Made by a program: the position numbers and the translations under genes. The notes beneath the pieces are model-generated. The model saw only the letters and a list, made by a program, of their open reading frames with translations, was not told the origin of the DNA and did no database searches. Of a DNA stretch of 64,000 nt, positions 33,160 to 41,911 are shown one piece after another. Position 1 is the stretch's first letter; the number at the start of each line of letters is the position of its first letter. The DNA is from Rhizobium vallis (GTDB taxonomy: Bacteria > Pseudomonadota > Alphaproteobacteria > Rhizobiales > Rhizobiaceae): positions 62,001-126,000 of the forward strand of contig NZ_ML133687.1 in the NCBI RefSeq assembly GCF_003985155.1, in the 5' to 3' direction.

Positions 33160-35444
33160 GCTGCTGTTCCATGGACACGGAAAGCGTACTTGCGCTGAGC
33201 GCGACATCATCCAGCGCCGAAGAAGCCCGCCTTGCCAGCCACCCGCTCGGCGCCGGGTTGCGCCAGCTTGATCTCAGCGTTCCCGACGTCCACTGCGGCG
33301 CCTGCATCACGACCATCGAAAGGGCGCTGTCGGCGCTTGCCTTCGTCCGGAAAGCGCGGGTCAATCTGACCGCGCGAAGGGTAACCTGCATCTATCAGGA
33401 GGCGCTCGACGAGCGCGCGACCGATCCGTCCGAAATCCTCGCGGCGATCAACGCGGCGGGATATCGCGCGCACCTGTTCACGCCCTCGGCCCTCGAGACC
33501 GACAGAACCAGAAACCAGCTTCTGCTGGCGGTCGGCGTTTCCGGTTTCGCGGCCGCCAATATCATGCTGCTTTCGGTATCGGTCTGGTCGGGCGCGGATG
33601 CTGCGACGCGCGATATGTTTCACTGGATTTCGGCGATGATCGCGGCACCTGCGCTGGTCTATGCAGGGCGCTTCTTTTTCAAGTCGGCCTGGAACGTGCT
33701 GAAGCGCGGACGCACCAACATGGACGTTCCGATCTCGCTTGCCGTGACACTCTCCTATGTCGTCTCCTTGTGGGAGACGGCTCACCACGGCGAACATGCG
33801 TGGTTCGATGCCACGGTTTCCCTGCTGTTCTTTCTGCTGATCGGCCGCACTCTCGATCATGTCATGCGGGAAAAGGCGCGCGCGGCGATCAACGGGCTGG
33901 CGAGACTGGCCCCGCGCGGGGCGCTGCTGATGATGCCGGACGGATCGCGGCGCTACATCGCGGTGGAAGAAATCGCGGTGGGCGACGAGATTTCGATTGC
34001 GGCGGGTGAACGTGTTCCTGTCGACGGCGTCGTTGTCGGCGGAGAAAGCGATGTGGATCTCTCTATCGTCACAGGCGAGAGCAGCCCGGTCGCCGTTGCC
34101 GCCGGCAGCGAGGTGACTTCGGGCGCGATGAATCTGACCGGCTCGCTTGTCTTCAAGGCGACGAGACTTGCCAGGAATTCGCTCCTCTCGGAAATCATCG
34201 CTCTCATGGAAGCCGCAGAAGGCGGACGAGCGCGCTACCGCCGGATCGCGGATCGCGCCGCCGCGCTCTATTCCCCGGTCGTGCATCTCTTGGCGCTGGT
34301 TTCTTTTCTTGCTTGGGGCTTTCTCGGCGGCGACTGGAAACATGCCATGCTGGTCGCGGTGGCGGTTCTGATCATCACCTGCCCATGCGCGCTGGGCCTC
34401 GCCGTTCCCGTTGTCCAAGTCGTCGCCGCAGGCGAGCTTTTCCGCAAGGGCATCATGGTCAAGGACGGCTCGGCGCTCGAAAGACTGGCCGAGGCGGATA
34501 CTGTCGCTTTCGACAAGACCGGCACCCTGACGATGGGAAGGCCGCGGCTCGTCGAAGTCGAGATGATCGAAGAGGGTAGCGCGGCCATCGCCCGCGGGCT
34601 GGCCGCGCATTCGCGCCATCCGCTTTCCCAGGCGCTGTTGCGCGATACCGACGTCGCTCCCGCACCGTTCTTCGACAGCATCGCGGAAATTCCCGGCGGC
34701 GGACTGGAGGCAAAGAGCGGATCTGATGTGTACCGGCTGGGCAGCGCGGTATTTGCCTGCAGAGACCGTTTCGCGCCGCGCGCCGGCGACAGTCCTTTCT
34801 CGGAAGTGGTCCTGTCGAAGAACGGCGTCGATCTCGCCCGCTTCTTCTTCGACGATACGCTTCGCCCGGGTGCTGCCGAGACCATCTGCCAGCTCGCTGC
34901 GGCGGGTCTTGAAATGCTGATGGTTTCGGGCGACAGGCAGACTGTCGTCGACAATGCCGCGAAGGGTCTTGGTATCGACACGGCCTTGGGCGCGCTGACG
35001 CCAAAGCAGAAGGTGGAGGAATGCCAGAGGCTAAGCGGCGAGGGTCATCGCGTGCTCATGGTCGGCGACGGCATCAATGACGCGCCGGCGCTTGCTGCGG
35101 CGCATGTCTCAATGGCACCGGCCACGGCCTCCGATATCGGCCGGCAGGCCGCCGACCTGGTCTTCTTCAACGACCGGCTGGACGCCGTTCCGGAAGCGAT
35201 CGCCGTAGCGCGAAGATCCGCCAGCCTCATCCGCCAGAACTTTGCGCTCGCCATCGGCTACAACGTGCTGGCAGTGCCGATCGCGATCGCCGGACTGGCA
35301 ACGCCGCTCATCGCCGCAGTCGCCATGTCGACATCGTCGATCATCGTCGTCACGAATGCGCTGCGCCTGAATGCCTTTGGAAAACGTCCCGGCGCCCGGA
35401 TCGAACAAAGAACCGCCGGAAGCACGGAGGCGACAAGCGCATGA
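33156..35444 (+). CDS. fixI: FixI, copper-transporting P1B-type ATPase for cbb3 oxidase
   Basis: A 762-aa ATPase. The N-terminal metal-binding domain has VPDVHCGACITTIERAL. The membrane motif CPC lies in ITCPCALGLAVP, phosphorylation is at DKTGTLT, the hinge is GDGINDAP and the HP motif is SRHPLS. FixI (CcoI) moves copper for the cbb3 active site. The chosen ATG at 33156 overlaps the fixH stop; upstream codons of the frame are ignored. It ends overlapping fixS at ATGA. All catalytic residues are intact. Confidence 0.95.
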   Translation: MSCCSMDTESVLALSATSSSAEEARLASHPLGAGLRQLDLSVPDVHCGACITTIERALSALAFVRKARVNLTARRVTCIYQEALDERATDPSEILAAINAAGYRAHLFTPSALETDRTRNQLLLAVGVSGFAAANIMLLSVSVWSGADAATRDMFHWISAMIAAPALVYAGRFFFKSAWNVLKRGRTNMDVPISLAVTLSYVVSLWETAHHGEHAWFDATVSLLFFLLIGRTLDHVMREKARAAINGLARLAPRGALLMMPDGSRRYIAVEEIAVGDEISIAAGERVPVDGVVVGGESDVDLSIVTGESSPVAVAAGSEVTSGAMNLTGSLVFKATRLARNSLLSEIIALMEAAEGGRARYRRIADRAAALYSPVVHLLALVSFLAWGFLGGDWKHAMLVAVAVLIITCPCALGLAVPVVQVVAAGELFRKGIMVKDGSALERLAEADTVAFDKTGTLTMGRPRLVEVEMIEEGSAAIARGLAAHSRHPLSQALLRDTDVAPAPFFDSIAEIPGGGLEAKSGSDVYRLGSAVFACRDRFAPRAGDSPFSEVVLSKNGVDLARFFFDDTLRPGAAETICQLAAAGLEMLMVSGDRQTVVDNAAKGLGIDTALGALTPKQKVEECQRLSGEGHRVLMVGDGINDAPALAAAHVSMAPATASDIGRQAADLVFFNDRLDAVPEAIAVARRSASLIRQNFALAIGYNVLAVPIAIAGLATPLIAAVAMSTSSIIVVTNALRLNAFGKRPGARIEQRTAGSTEATSA

Positions 35445-35599
35445 ACATGCTGATCTATCTCATACCGATTGCGCTGCTGATGGGAGGCATGGGACTTCTG
35501 GCGTTCCTCTGGTCGCTGAAGAGCGGCCAATATGACGACCTTCAGGGGGCCGCATGGCGAATCCTTCTCGAAGACGACACTGACCGTAAGAAACCCTGA
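35441..35599 (+). CDS. fixS: FixS, cbb3 oxidase maturation peptide
   Basis: A 52-aa protein with one membrane helix, MNMLIYLIPIALLMGGMGLL, and then FLWSLKSGQYDDLQG, the FixS/CcoS signature. It overlaps fixI by 4 bp and is last in fixGHIS. FixS is needed for incorporation of redox cofactors into FixN. It is too short for many gene callers but clear here. Confidence 0.92.
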   Translation: MNMLIYLIPIALLMGGMGLLAFLWSLKSGQYDDLQGAAWRILLEDDTDRKKP

Positions 35600-35631
35600 C
35601 CGCAGCCGGCCCAACACGAAAGGAAAGATCG

Positions 35632-36297
35632 ATGCCTGCGAAAAATCCCGCACTTGTGGAGTCTGACCTGTTCGACGGCCTGGACCGGGCGACGGTGGAG
35701 CACCTTGCTGCCAAGGCTCGGCTTCAAAGCTTCGTCGCCGATGAGCAGATCATCGCCGAGGGTCACCAGGCATCCTTCGTCTATTGTGTCGTCAGCGGTT
35801 TCGTGCGGCTTTCCAAATCGGAATCCACCGGGCGCGAAGCGGATATTTTCGTATGCGAGCCCGGCGATACCTTTGGCGAGTATCTGCTTTCGGGAGGCGG
35901 CTCCTATGCCTATAGCGCTCGGTCTGCCGACGGAGCCGAGGTCGCCTTGTTCGAACTTGCGGATCTGCGGGCGTTCGCCGACCGGCACCCGATCATGCAT
36001 CGGAACGTCATGCGCATCATGACGCGTCATTTGCTCGGCGCGATGGATTGCATCGCAGGCGACCGGCTGCATACGGCGGCGCAACGCGTCGCGAATTACC
36101 TCATGAGCCGGTGCCCGGCGTCGGCCTCGCAGGTCACTTTTCGCCTCCCTTACCGGAAGAGGATCCTGGCCGGTAAGCTGGGGCTCGCCCCGGAAGCACT
36201 CTCGCGCGCGTTTGCCGCGCTCGTCCCCGCAGGGGTCGAAGTCAGAGGCAAGGTCGTTCTCGTTGACAGCGTCGATCAGCTTCGGAAGGCGTGCTGA
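35632..36297 (+). CDS. Crp/Fnr-family regulator, DNR/FtrB-like
   Basis: A 221-aa Crp/Fnr protein. The N-terminal beta-barrel has a [20 protein letters not shown] loop but lacks the FNR cysteine cluster and differs from the fixK product. The recognition region [23 protein letters not shown] has E-x-x-S-R, so it may bind boxes like those of FixK. Sequence style is closest to DNR/NnrR or FtrB types, which respond to nitric oxide or redox. It lies 32 bp after fixS and 29 bp before ccmE, so it may be in one transcript. The signal is unknown. Confidence 0.82.
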   Translation: MPAKNPALVESDLFDGLDRATVEHLAAKARLQSFVADEQIIAEGHQASFVYCVVSGFVRLSKSESTGREADIFVCEPGDTFGEYLLSGGGSYAYSARSADGAEVALFELADLRAFADRHPIMHRNVMRIMTRHLLGAMDCIAGDRLHTAAQRVANYLMSRCPASASQVTFRLPYRKRILAGKLGLAPEALSRAFAALVPAGVEVRGKVVLVDSVDQLRKAC

Positions 36298-36326
36298 CCT
36301 TACATCGCAGGCACAGGAGATATGAA

Positions 36327-36809
36327 ATGACGCGCAAGCAGAAGCGCTTGGCGGTGATCGCGGGCGGCATGGGCTTCATTGCCGCCGCCGTGCTGCTTGT
36401 CATGTTCGCCTTCAGTCAGTCGGTCGCCTATTTCTACATGCCGGCGGATCTGGCAAAGACGCCGGTGGCGCCGGAAACACGCATCCGGCTTGGCGGTCTG
36501 GTCGGTGAGGGCAGCGTCGTGCGCGGCACTGGCTCGACGGTGGAGTTTTCCGTCACCGACGGCAGCGCCAATGCCGTGAAGGTCAGATATACCGGCATCC
36601 TTCCGGATCTTTTCCGCGAGGGACAGGGCGTCGTCACCGAAGGCATGTTTACCTCGGGTACGAACGTCTTCATCGCCGACACCGTGCTTGCCAAGCATGA
36701 CGAGACCTACATGCCGAAGGATGTGGCCGACCGGTTGAAGCAGCAGGGGCTGTGGAAGGAAGGCCAGGGGGCAGAGGGCAAAGCGGAGGAGGCGAAGGCG
36801 ACGCAGTGA
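36327..36809 (+). CDS. ccmE: Cytochrome c maturation haem chaperone CcmE
   Basis: A 160-aa membrane-anchored haem chaperone. One N-terminal span (about 8-30) is followed by an OB-fold periplasmic domain with [12 protein letters not shown], and the haem-attachment histidine is in [11 protein letters not shown]. The tail is Lys/Glu-rich as in many rhizobia. ATG 36327 follows AGGAGATATGAA. Usually ccmE lies with ccmFH (cycHJKL in rhizobia); here it is alone behind a regulator, apart from the rest of the pathway. It is probably a second copy serving FixO and FixP maturation. Confidence 0.9.
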   Translation: MTRKQKRLAVIAGGMGFIAAAVLLVMFAFSQSVAYFYMPADLAKTPVAPETRIRLGGLVGEGSVVRGTGSTVEFSVTDGSANAVKVRYTGILPDLFREGQGVVTEGMFTSGTNVFIADTVLAKHDETYMPKDVADRLKQQGLWKEGQGAEGKAEEAKATQ

Positions 36810-36862
36810 TCATCGGGATCGACGCCATGTCGTGGTGTTTGCGCTCACAGCCGATCGACACT

Positions 36863-36876
36863 TTGACGAAGATCAA
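36863..36876. promoter_or_regulatory. FNR/FixK box before the CBS-BON gene
   Basis: TTGACGAAGATCAA matches TTGAY-N4-ATCAA and is centred about 71 bp before the start at 36941, 60 bp after the ccmE stop. Confidence 0.7.
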
Positions 36877-36940
36877 GGCGTTGCGGTCGATCGGCCTCTA
36901 GCCTGTTCCTGACAATGACCGCGATCAGGAGGCAGCGACC

Positions 36941-37618
36941 ATGCAGGCACGGGATATAATGACCACGAAGGTGGTTTCGATCAGCCCGGCGGTCAGCGTT
37001 CGTCATGCGGTTGCGATGATGCTGCAGAACCATGTCAGCGGCCTACCCGTCGTCGACGACCAGGAACGCGTTTGCGGCCTGGTCACGGAGGGCGATCTGC
37101 TGTTGCGCCGCGAGGTTCGGCTGGCGCCTCGTTCCGCACGGGCACCGGAACTCATCTCCGAGATCGATCTCGAGCGCTATATCTGCAGCAACGGATGGTG
37201 CGTCGGCGATGTCATGTCCCGGGACGTGATCGTCGCGCGGCCGGACAGCGAAGTCTCCGATATCGCCGAGAGCCTACAGGTGCATCGCATCAAGCGACTG
37301 CCAATCGTCGAAGAGGAACGTCTGGTCGGTATCGTCAGTCGAAGGGATATCCTGCGCGTTATTGCCGAAGCGCCGGCCGCGATATTGCCGAGAGGGGATG
37401 AGGCCATCAGGTTGGCGGTGCGCACGCGGCTGAGATCGGATCTCGGGCTTACGTCTCAAAGGGTGCAGGTATCGGTCAGGAACGGGCAGGTGACCGTCGA
37501 CGGTCAGGTGGAATCCGAGCTCAAGCGCAAGGCCATCAAGGTTCTCGTCGAAGGTCTGGGCGGAATCGCCGGCTACCGGGATCGGCTGCTCCTGACGCCT
37601 GCTCACGACCAGGATTAA
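36941..37618 (+). CDS. CBS-pair protein with C-terminal BON domain
   Basis: A 225-aa soluble protein. The tandem CBS pair spans about 1-60 and 85-145, with MTTKVVSISPAVSVRHAVAM and VSGLPVVDDQERVCGLVTEGD, then VGDVMSRDVIVARPDSEVSD and HRIKRLPIVEEERLVGIVSRRD. A BON domain (about 152-222) follows with VRTRLRSDL and VTVDGQVESELKRKAIKVLVEG. CBS pairs bind adenine nucleotides and BON domains bind lipid or protein, so it may sense energy charge at an interface. It is a common partner of microaerobic genes in rhizobia. It is monocistronic with its own FixK box and a hairpin after it. Confidence 0.9.
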   Translation: MQARDIMTTKVVSISPAVSVRHAVAMMLQNHVSGLPVVDDQERVCGLVTEGDLLLRREVRLAPRSARAPELISEIDLERYICSNGWCVGDVMSRDVIVARPDSEVSDIAESLQVHRIKRLPIVEEERLVGIVSRRDILRVIAEAPAAILPRGDEAIRLAVRTRLRSDLGLTSQRVQVSVRNGQVTVDGQVESELKRKAIKVLVEGLGGIAGYRDRLLLTPAHDQD

Positions 37619-37655
37619 GAATCAGTGCGCCGTCATCGCGCCGATGCAACGAGGA

Positions 37656-37688
37656 GGCTTGCTCGATCCTTGAGGGGTCGAGCAAGCC
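37656..37688 (+). terminator. Hairpin after the CBS-BON gene
   Basis: GGCTTGCTCGA pairs perfectly with TCGAGCAAGCC, with an inner TCC/GGG extension. It lies 38 bp after the stop. No T tract follows, so termination is likely but not certain. Confidence 0.6.
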
Positions 37689-37831
37689 ATCTGTCAACTT
37701 CCCTGCTTGACACGGAAACGCCCGACTCGCGAACCGACCTTAGCCCGGCGGTGAGGCTTCTTCTTTGATTGAAAGCAATGAGAGCGAGCGTGGTCGAAGC
37801 ACGCTTTCCGTCTCATGGGCTTGCGTCGAAC

Positions 37832-37845
37832 TTGACAGAGATCAA
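37832..37845. promoter_or_regulatory. FNR/FixK box before hemA
   Basis: TTGACAGAGATCAA matches TTGAY-N4-ATCAA, centred about 60 bp before the hemA start. Confidence 0.75.
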
Positions 37846-37898
37846 TTACGCGGACGGCGACCCCGATGTATCGCTTGGGCATGCAGCAGGAGCATATG

Positions 37899-39113
37899 AT
37901 GGATTTCGAAGCATTTTTCAAAAACGAGCTGGACGGGCTTCGTGTCGAGGGCCGTTACCGCGTTTTTGCCGATCTCGAACGTCACCGCGGCAACTTCCCG
38001 CGTGCGACGCGCCATACGGCCGATGGTGAAAAGGAAGTCACGGTCTGGTGCTCCAACGACTATCTCGGCATGGGTCAGAACCCGAAAGTGATCGAGGCGA
38101 TGAAGAACGCCATCGATCACTGTGGCGCGGGTGCGGGAGGCACCCGGAATATTTCTGGCACCAACCACCATCACGTCATGCTCGAGCGTGAACTCGCCGA
38201 TCTGCATGGCAAAGAATCAGCGCTGATCTTCACGTCGGGCTATGTGTCCAACTGGGCCGCACTCGGCACGCTCGGCGTCAGAATTCCCGGCCTCATCATC
38301 TTCTCCGATGCGCTGAACCATGCCTCGATGATCGAGGGCATTCGTTATGCCAAGTGCGACAAGGTGATCTGGAAGCACAATGACGTCGCCGATCTCGAAG
38401 CCAAGCTCAAGGCCGCCGATCCGAAGGCGCCGAAGCTGATCGCTTTCGAGAGCGTCTATTCGATGGATGGCGATATCGCCCCGATCAAGGAGATCTGCGA
38501 TCTCGCCGACAAATACGGCGCGATGACCTATCTCGACGAAGTGCATGGCGTCGGCATGTACGGCTCGCGCGGCGGCGGCATTGCCGAGCGCGAAGGGCTG
38601 ATGGACCGGCTGACGATCATCGAAGGCACGCTCGGCAAGGCTTTCGGGGTGATGGGCGGCTATATCGCTGCTTCGTCAGCGCTTTGCGATTTCATCCGTT
38701 CGTTCGCCTCCGGCTTCATCTTCACCACCGCATTGCCGCCGGCGCTTGCCGCTGGTGCGGTCGCCTCGATCCAGCATCTGAAGGTCAGCCAGTTCGAGCG
38801 CGCCCGCCATCAGGACCGGGTCCGCAAGCTCAGGGCGCTGCTCGATCAGAACGGCATTCCGCATATGCCCAATCCGAGCCATATCGTGCCGGTGCTGGTC
38901 GGCGATGCGGCGAAATGCAAGTGGATCTCCGACCTGCTGCTCGACAATTGCGGCGTCTACGTTCAGCCGATCAACTACCCCACCGTGCCGAAGAAGACCG
39001 AGCGGCTGCGCATCACGCCGACACCGCTGCATTCCGATGCCGATATCGCCCATCTGGTCGAGGCCCTGCATTCGCTCTGGTCGCGCTGCGCGCTGGCACG
39101 GATGGTTGCCTGA
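37899..39113 (+). CDS. hemA: 5-aminolevulinate synthase
   Basis: A 404-aa PLP enzyme condensing glycine and succinyl-CoA to 5-aminolevulinate, the first step of haem synthesis in alphaproteobacteria. Family features include [12 protein letters not shown], the glycine loop [33 protein letters not shown], and the PLP lysine in [17 protein letters not shown] 37899 has GGAG 7 bases upstream; codons to 37866 are excluded. The FixK-type box makes it an oxygen-regulated copy that would feed haem to the cbb3 oxidase together with hemN. Whether it is the only hemA in the genome cannot be told. Confidence 0.95.
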   Translation: MDFEAFFKNELDGLRVEGRYRVFADLERHRGNFPRATRHTADGEKEVTVWCSNDYLGMGQNPKVIEAMKNAIDHCGAGAGGTRNISGTNHHHVMLERELADLHGKESALIFTSGYVSNWAALGTLGVRIPGLIIFSDALNHASMIEGIRYAKCDKVIWKHNDVADLEAKLKAADPKAPKLIAFESVYSMDGDIAPIKEICDLADKYGAMTYLDEVHGVGMYGSRGGGIAEREGLMDRLTIIEGTLGKAFGVMGGYIAASSALCDFIRSFASGFIFTTALPPALAAGAVASIQHLKVSQFERARHQDRVRKLRALLDQNGIPHMPNPSHIVPVLVGDAAKCKWISDLLLDNCGVYVQPINYPTVPKKTERLRITPTPLHSDADIAHLVEALHSLWSRCALARMVA

Positions 39114-39167
39114 ACATAGGCCGGATGGCCCCGACTTTCGACCGTCTTTCGGGATGATCGCGCCCGG

Positions 39168-39386
39168 CTATTCTGCTTCCAACAGAAGGGCGGTCGCCAG
39201 ATAACCCATGCCTATCGTGCTGGCGAAGAGGTAGATAAACAGTCCTTGAGCGATGTAATTCTCGATTGTCCCTGCGGCAGATCCGGAGGGCAGAAAATCG
39301 TTTTGAAAAACGAAGAAACCCACGGCGCACCCGATTGCGAAGCCCGTGGCCAAACGACTGAGCATAAACCTGATCATGCGAGGCAT
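39168..39386 (-). CDS. Small two-span membrane protein, unknown
   Basis: A 72-aa protein with two predicted membrane helices, residues 10-28 (LATGFAIGCAVGFFVF) and 45-70 (AQGLFIYLFASTIGMGYLATA), linked by a polar loop FLPSGSAAGTIENY. The start at 39386 is the first ATG and is plausible; there is no strong ribosome-binding site. I recognise no named family. It converges with hemA and is divergent from the LysE-type gene. Helical hydrophobicity and codon use support a real gene, but function is unknown. Confidence 0.55.
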   Translation of the reverse strand: MPRMIRFMLSRLATGFAIGCAVGFFVFQNDFLPSGSAAGTIENYIAQGLFIYLFASTIGMGYLATALLLEAE

Positions 39387-39512
39387 GGCGACACCTCAAA
39401 TCTGACCGATTGAACAGACAGACACCGAAAATGTTCCGGCCGGAGGATGATATTTGTCAACGACCGCGCAGGCGGGCCATGCGAAAGGGGAGGGAACTGA
39501 AGGACCAGGACC

Positions 39513-40070
39513 GTGAATCTTCTTCCCTTTGCTGCGGGCGTTTTCGCGCTTCTCATTTTGCCGGGACCGACCAATGCGATATTAGCAATGGCATCTCAGG
39601 GCTTGACCGTTCCACGTGCGATCACGCTGCTTTCTACGGTCGTCTTCGCCTATCTTACGGTTGTTCTTCCGACTTCCGGCCTGGCCGGTCCGTTTCTGCG
39701 CGCCCATCCTGCGGTCGCGCAAGGCGTCAAACTCGCCTCGGCGACATGGGTATTCTACCTCGCGCTTCGGCTCTGGGGCGTCGGATCTGCTCCTGTCGCG
39801 GCTGTGGGAGTGCGGCAGCTTGCGGTAACGACATTGCTGAATCCCAAGGCGCTGATCATCGGACTGACGATGGTTCCCCCAGCGCCGCAGGCATCTGCGA
39901 TAGCCACCATCGCTACCCTCATATCCGCGGTGCTGGCAGCCTCCTCGATTTGGCTGTCGATAGGCAGGATCGTGTTGGGAGACGAAAAACAGATGCCATT
40001 GTTGGCCCGGCGATGCGGTTCGGCAACTCTCGTCGTGTTCTCTGCCGTGCTGACCTTCAGCGCATTCTGA
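39513..40070 (+). CDS. LysE/RhtB-family amino-acid exporter (short)
   Basis: A 185-aa membrane protein. The N-terminal FALLILPGPTNAILAMASQG is the LysE/RhtB signature (PGPxN), and VRQLAVTTLLNPKALIIGL is the second conserved block. Helices are about 5-25, 38-58, 68-88, 108-130, 138-155 and 165-185. The family exports amino acids or homoserine lactones. It is somewhat shorter than the usual 200-210 aa but keeps both motifs. It stands alone; substrate unknown. Confidence 0.82.
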   Translation: MNLLPFAAGVFALLILPGPTNAILAMASQGLTVPRAITLLSTVVFAYLTVVLPTSGLAGPFLRAHPAVAQGVKLASATWVFYLALRLWGVGSAPVAAVGVRQLAVTTLLNPKALIIGLTMVPPAPQASAIATIATLISAVLAASSIWLSIGRIVLGDEKQMPLLARRCGSATLVVFSAVLTFSAF

Positions 40071-40174
40071 TGGACGGTACCTTCGCGAGACCGGTTCGCA
40101 GTCTCATGGTGGCAACCCGTCGATCAGGCCCCTGCCGCGAAGTGACATCGGCCTCGGGGCTGGGGTGAACTGCC

Positions 40175-40588
40175 TTACCAGCCATAGCTGAAGGTAGCGC
40201 CGCTGCCGTTATCGCCATCTTGCACCACGTCGGTTTCTGTATTTCGCCCATACTGGAAAATGCCATAGGCATTGTTGCTGCCATTCTGCCGCAAGGTTGC
40301 AGAATGACCACTGCCGCGCTGCCGGATGAAGCCGAGATTGCTATGGCCAGCCTGGGCGATGCCGGCCGCATTACCTCGGCCCAGTTGCCGGATGTCGGCG
40401 TCTTTCAGGCCGCGATAAAGCGAATAGGCGCGCAGTCCGGTTGAGAAAAGATCCGCATCCTCGGCATTGCCCGGCGCGAGGTTGAACGAGATCCGGCCGC
40501 CGGCATAGGCGGGTACAGACAAGGCTGCTTGCCCAAGGCTCCCGGTAAGAAGAGCGATGGTAAGGATCTTAAACACATTGCGGGTCAT
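40175..40588 (-). CDS. Curlin-repeat protein, CsgB-like
   Basis: A 137-aa secreted protein from ATG 40588 (GGAG 9 bases upstream; the frame is open to 40636). A signal peptide ends near VPAYA, followed by a linker and then curlin repeats with the Q-x-G-x-x-N spacing: DIRQLGRGNAAGIAQAGHSN, GFIRQRGSGHSATLRQNGSN and YGIFQYGRNTETDVVQDGDN. This resembles the nucleator CsgB more than CsgA because of its position and long N-terminal linker, but the distinction is inferred. The gene is downstream of csgA and csgH on the same strand, separated by a terminator. Confidence 0.82.
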   Translation of the reverse strand: MTRNVFKILTIALLTGSLGQAALSVPAYAGGRISFNLAPGNAEDADLFSTGLRAYSLYRGLKDADIRQLGRGNAAGIAQAGHSNLGFIRQRGSGHSATLRQNGSNNAYGIFQYGRNTETDVVQDGDNGSGATFSYGW

Positions 40589-40705
40589 TCCGATCTCCAT
40601 TTGCCGGCTGCCTTGGCCGATGATCAACCTTCGCATCTTTCAGCTGAACCCAGTCGGAATTGCCCGTTCAGTTGTTGTTCAGTCGTTTCAGCCTGATTGA
40701 AAGCA

Positions 40706-40732
40706 AAAGGGCGCCTGAAGCTGGCGCCCTTT
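40706..40732 (-). terminator. Terminator between csgH and the csgB-like gene
   Basis: AAAGGGCGCC and GGCGCCCTTT form a 10-bp stem with a 7-base loop, followed on the minus strand by TTTTGCTTT. It lies 30 bp after the csgH stop, so the csgB-like gene downstream probably needs its own promoter. Confidence 0.75.
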
Positions 40733-40761
40733 CGGAGGGATTTGCGAAGTGTGGAGGCCGT

Positions 40762-41160
40762 TCAGTTACCACCGACCTGCTTCGCGCAGCTGAAACTCTT
40801 GCCCGCGATCACGACATCCAGTGTCGCCTTGTATTTCGCTCCCTTGGTGTCGAGCGAGACGGAGCTGAGAATCGCCGAATGTCCCGCTGTGGCATCAAAG
40901 TCACCACTCTGGTTGATCGTGGAGCTTCCAGCGTCTCCCGATTTCTCGACATGGAAGGTGTAAGTCCCGCCGACATGCGTGTCGGCGTGGACCAGCGCAT
41001 CCAGTCTCACCATACCTGCTCCGGGAGTTGCTTTGATTTCGCAAAGCTGCGTCTCGTCAGACTGGTTGGCAGTCTTCATGGCCGCAACCGCACCGACGGG
41101 AAGCAGGACCAGCGCAAGAATGAACATCAGGCGGCGTGGATGTTTGACGCTATTTGGCAT
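40762..41160 (-). CDS. csgH: CsgH-like curli assembly chaperone
   Basis: A 132-aa secreted protein. A signal peptide (about 10-28) ends GAVAA, then a small beta-sandwich follows with CEIKATPGAGMVRLDALVHA, GTYTFHVEKSG, SSTINQSGDFDATAG and a final pair with FSCAKQVGGN. The two cysteines (CEIK and SCAK) would form a disulfide. This is the pattern of CsgH, the alphaproteobacterial inhibitor of premature curli assembly in the periplasm. Its location beside csgA supports the call. ATG 41160 follows GGGGAGATGACCC. Confidence 0.8.
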   Translation of the reverse strand: MPNSVKHPRRLMFILALVLLPVGAVAAMKTANQSDETQLCEIKATPGAGMVRLDALVHADTHVGGTYTFHVEKSGDAGSSTINQSGDFDATAGHSAILSSVSLDTKGAKYKATLDVVIAGKSFSCAKQVGGN

Positions 41161-41222
41161 GGGTCATCTCCCCTAACGGTCTGCTGCTGCGATCTTGACC
41201 TTTCAGGTCATCGCGCAGCTGC

Positions 41223-41660
41223 TTACGGGCAAGCCTGGACGAACGCCGCGACATTGCCGTTGCCGCCCTGGCTGACATTGGCGCTGCAACCACGACCGAC
41301 CTGGACGCCGGCTGCGATGTTGCCATTGCCGTCCTGAGTAAGGATGGTCGTGTGGTTGGAGCCAAACTGCCCGATGCCGGCTACGTTGCGGTCGCCGTGC
41401 TGATAGGTGGCACCGTAGTTGTCATTGCCTTCCTGACCGACAGCCGAAAGGTTATGGCGACCGTATTGGCGGCCGACGATTCGGTTGTAGCCTCCGTTCT
41501 GATAGGTCCTGATCCGGTTTGCGTACCCTTCCTGCGCGCCACCGGCAGAGTTCGACCAGCCATATTGTTCGATGCGCACATCGTTGGCCATGGCGGGGGC
41601 TGCGGCGGTGAGGCCAACCAGAGCGACGAGTGCGGTTGCAATGAAAGATGAGCGGATCAT
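41223..41660 (-). CDS. csgA: Major curlin subunit CsgA-like
   Basis: A 145-aa secreted amyloid protein. The signal peptide ends PAMA-ND near residue 25. Curlin-type repeats follow: VRIEQYGWSNSAGGAQEGYA, IRTYQNGGYNRIVGRQYGRH, SAVGQEGNDNYGATYQHGDR, VAGIGQFGSNHTTILTQDGN and ANVSQGGNGNVAAFVQ, each with the Q and N ladder of cross-beta curli. ATG 41660 follows GAGGAG. It heads the short cluster csgA-csgH-(terminator)-csgB-like. Two cysteines near the end, GRGCSANV and FVQACP, are unusual for CsgA and may give an intrachain disulfide. Confidence 0.88.
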   Translation of the reverse strand: MIRSSFIATALVALVGLTAAAPAMANDVRIEQYGWSNSAGGAQEGYANRIRTYQNGGYNRIVGRQYGRHNLSAVGQEGNDNYGATYQHGDRNVAGIGQFGSNHTTILTQDGNGNIAAGVQVGRGCSANVSQGGNGNVAAFVQACP

Positions 41661-41911
41661 GAACTGTGTCTCCTCAAGCGGATAGGACCGCGGTTGAACG
41701 ACTTTCTTCTAGACGCTCTCGTTGGAACGGATGCTGAAGGCATCATTCAGTCGGGGTTCATTCGCAGAATTCCGCGCCCCGCCTCCTTGCGATTAAACCG
41801 GGTTTCCTGACGGCATTGTTGCGCTGGCGGAAGGGCCTTGTTGTCCACTGCTCGCTAGAAAACTGGCGATGGGCATGGCCCCTTGCGCCTCCGCAACGGG
41901 CCATGCCGCAT

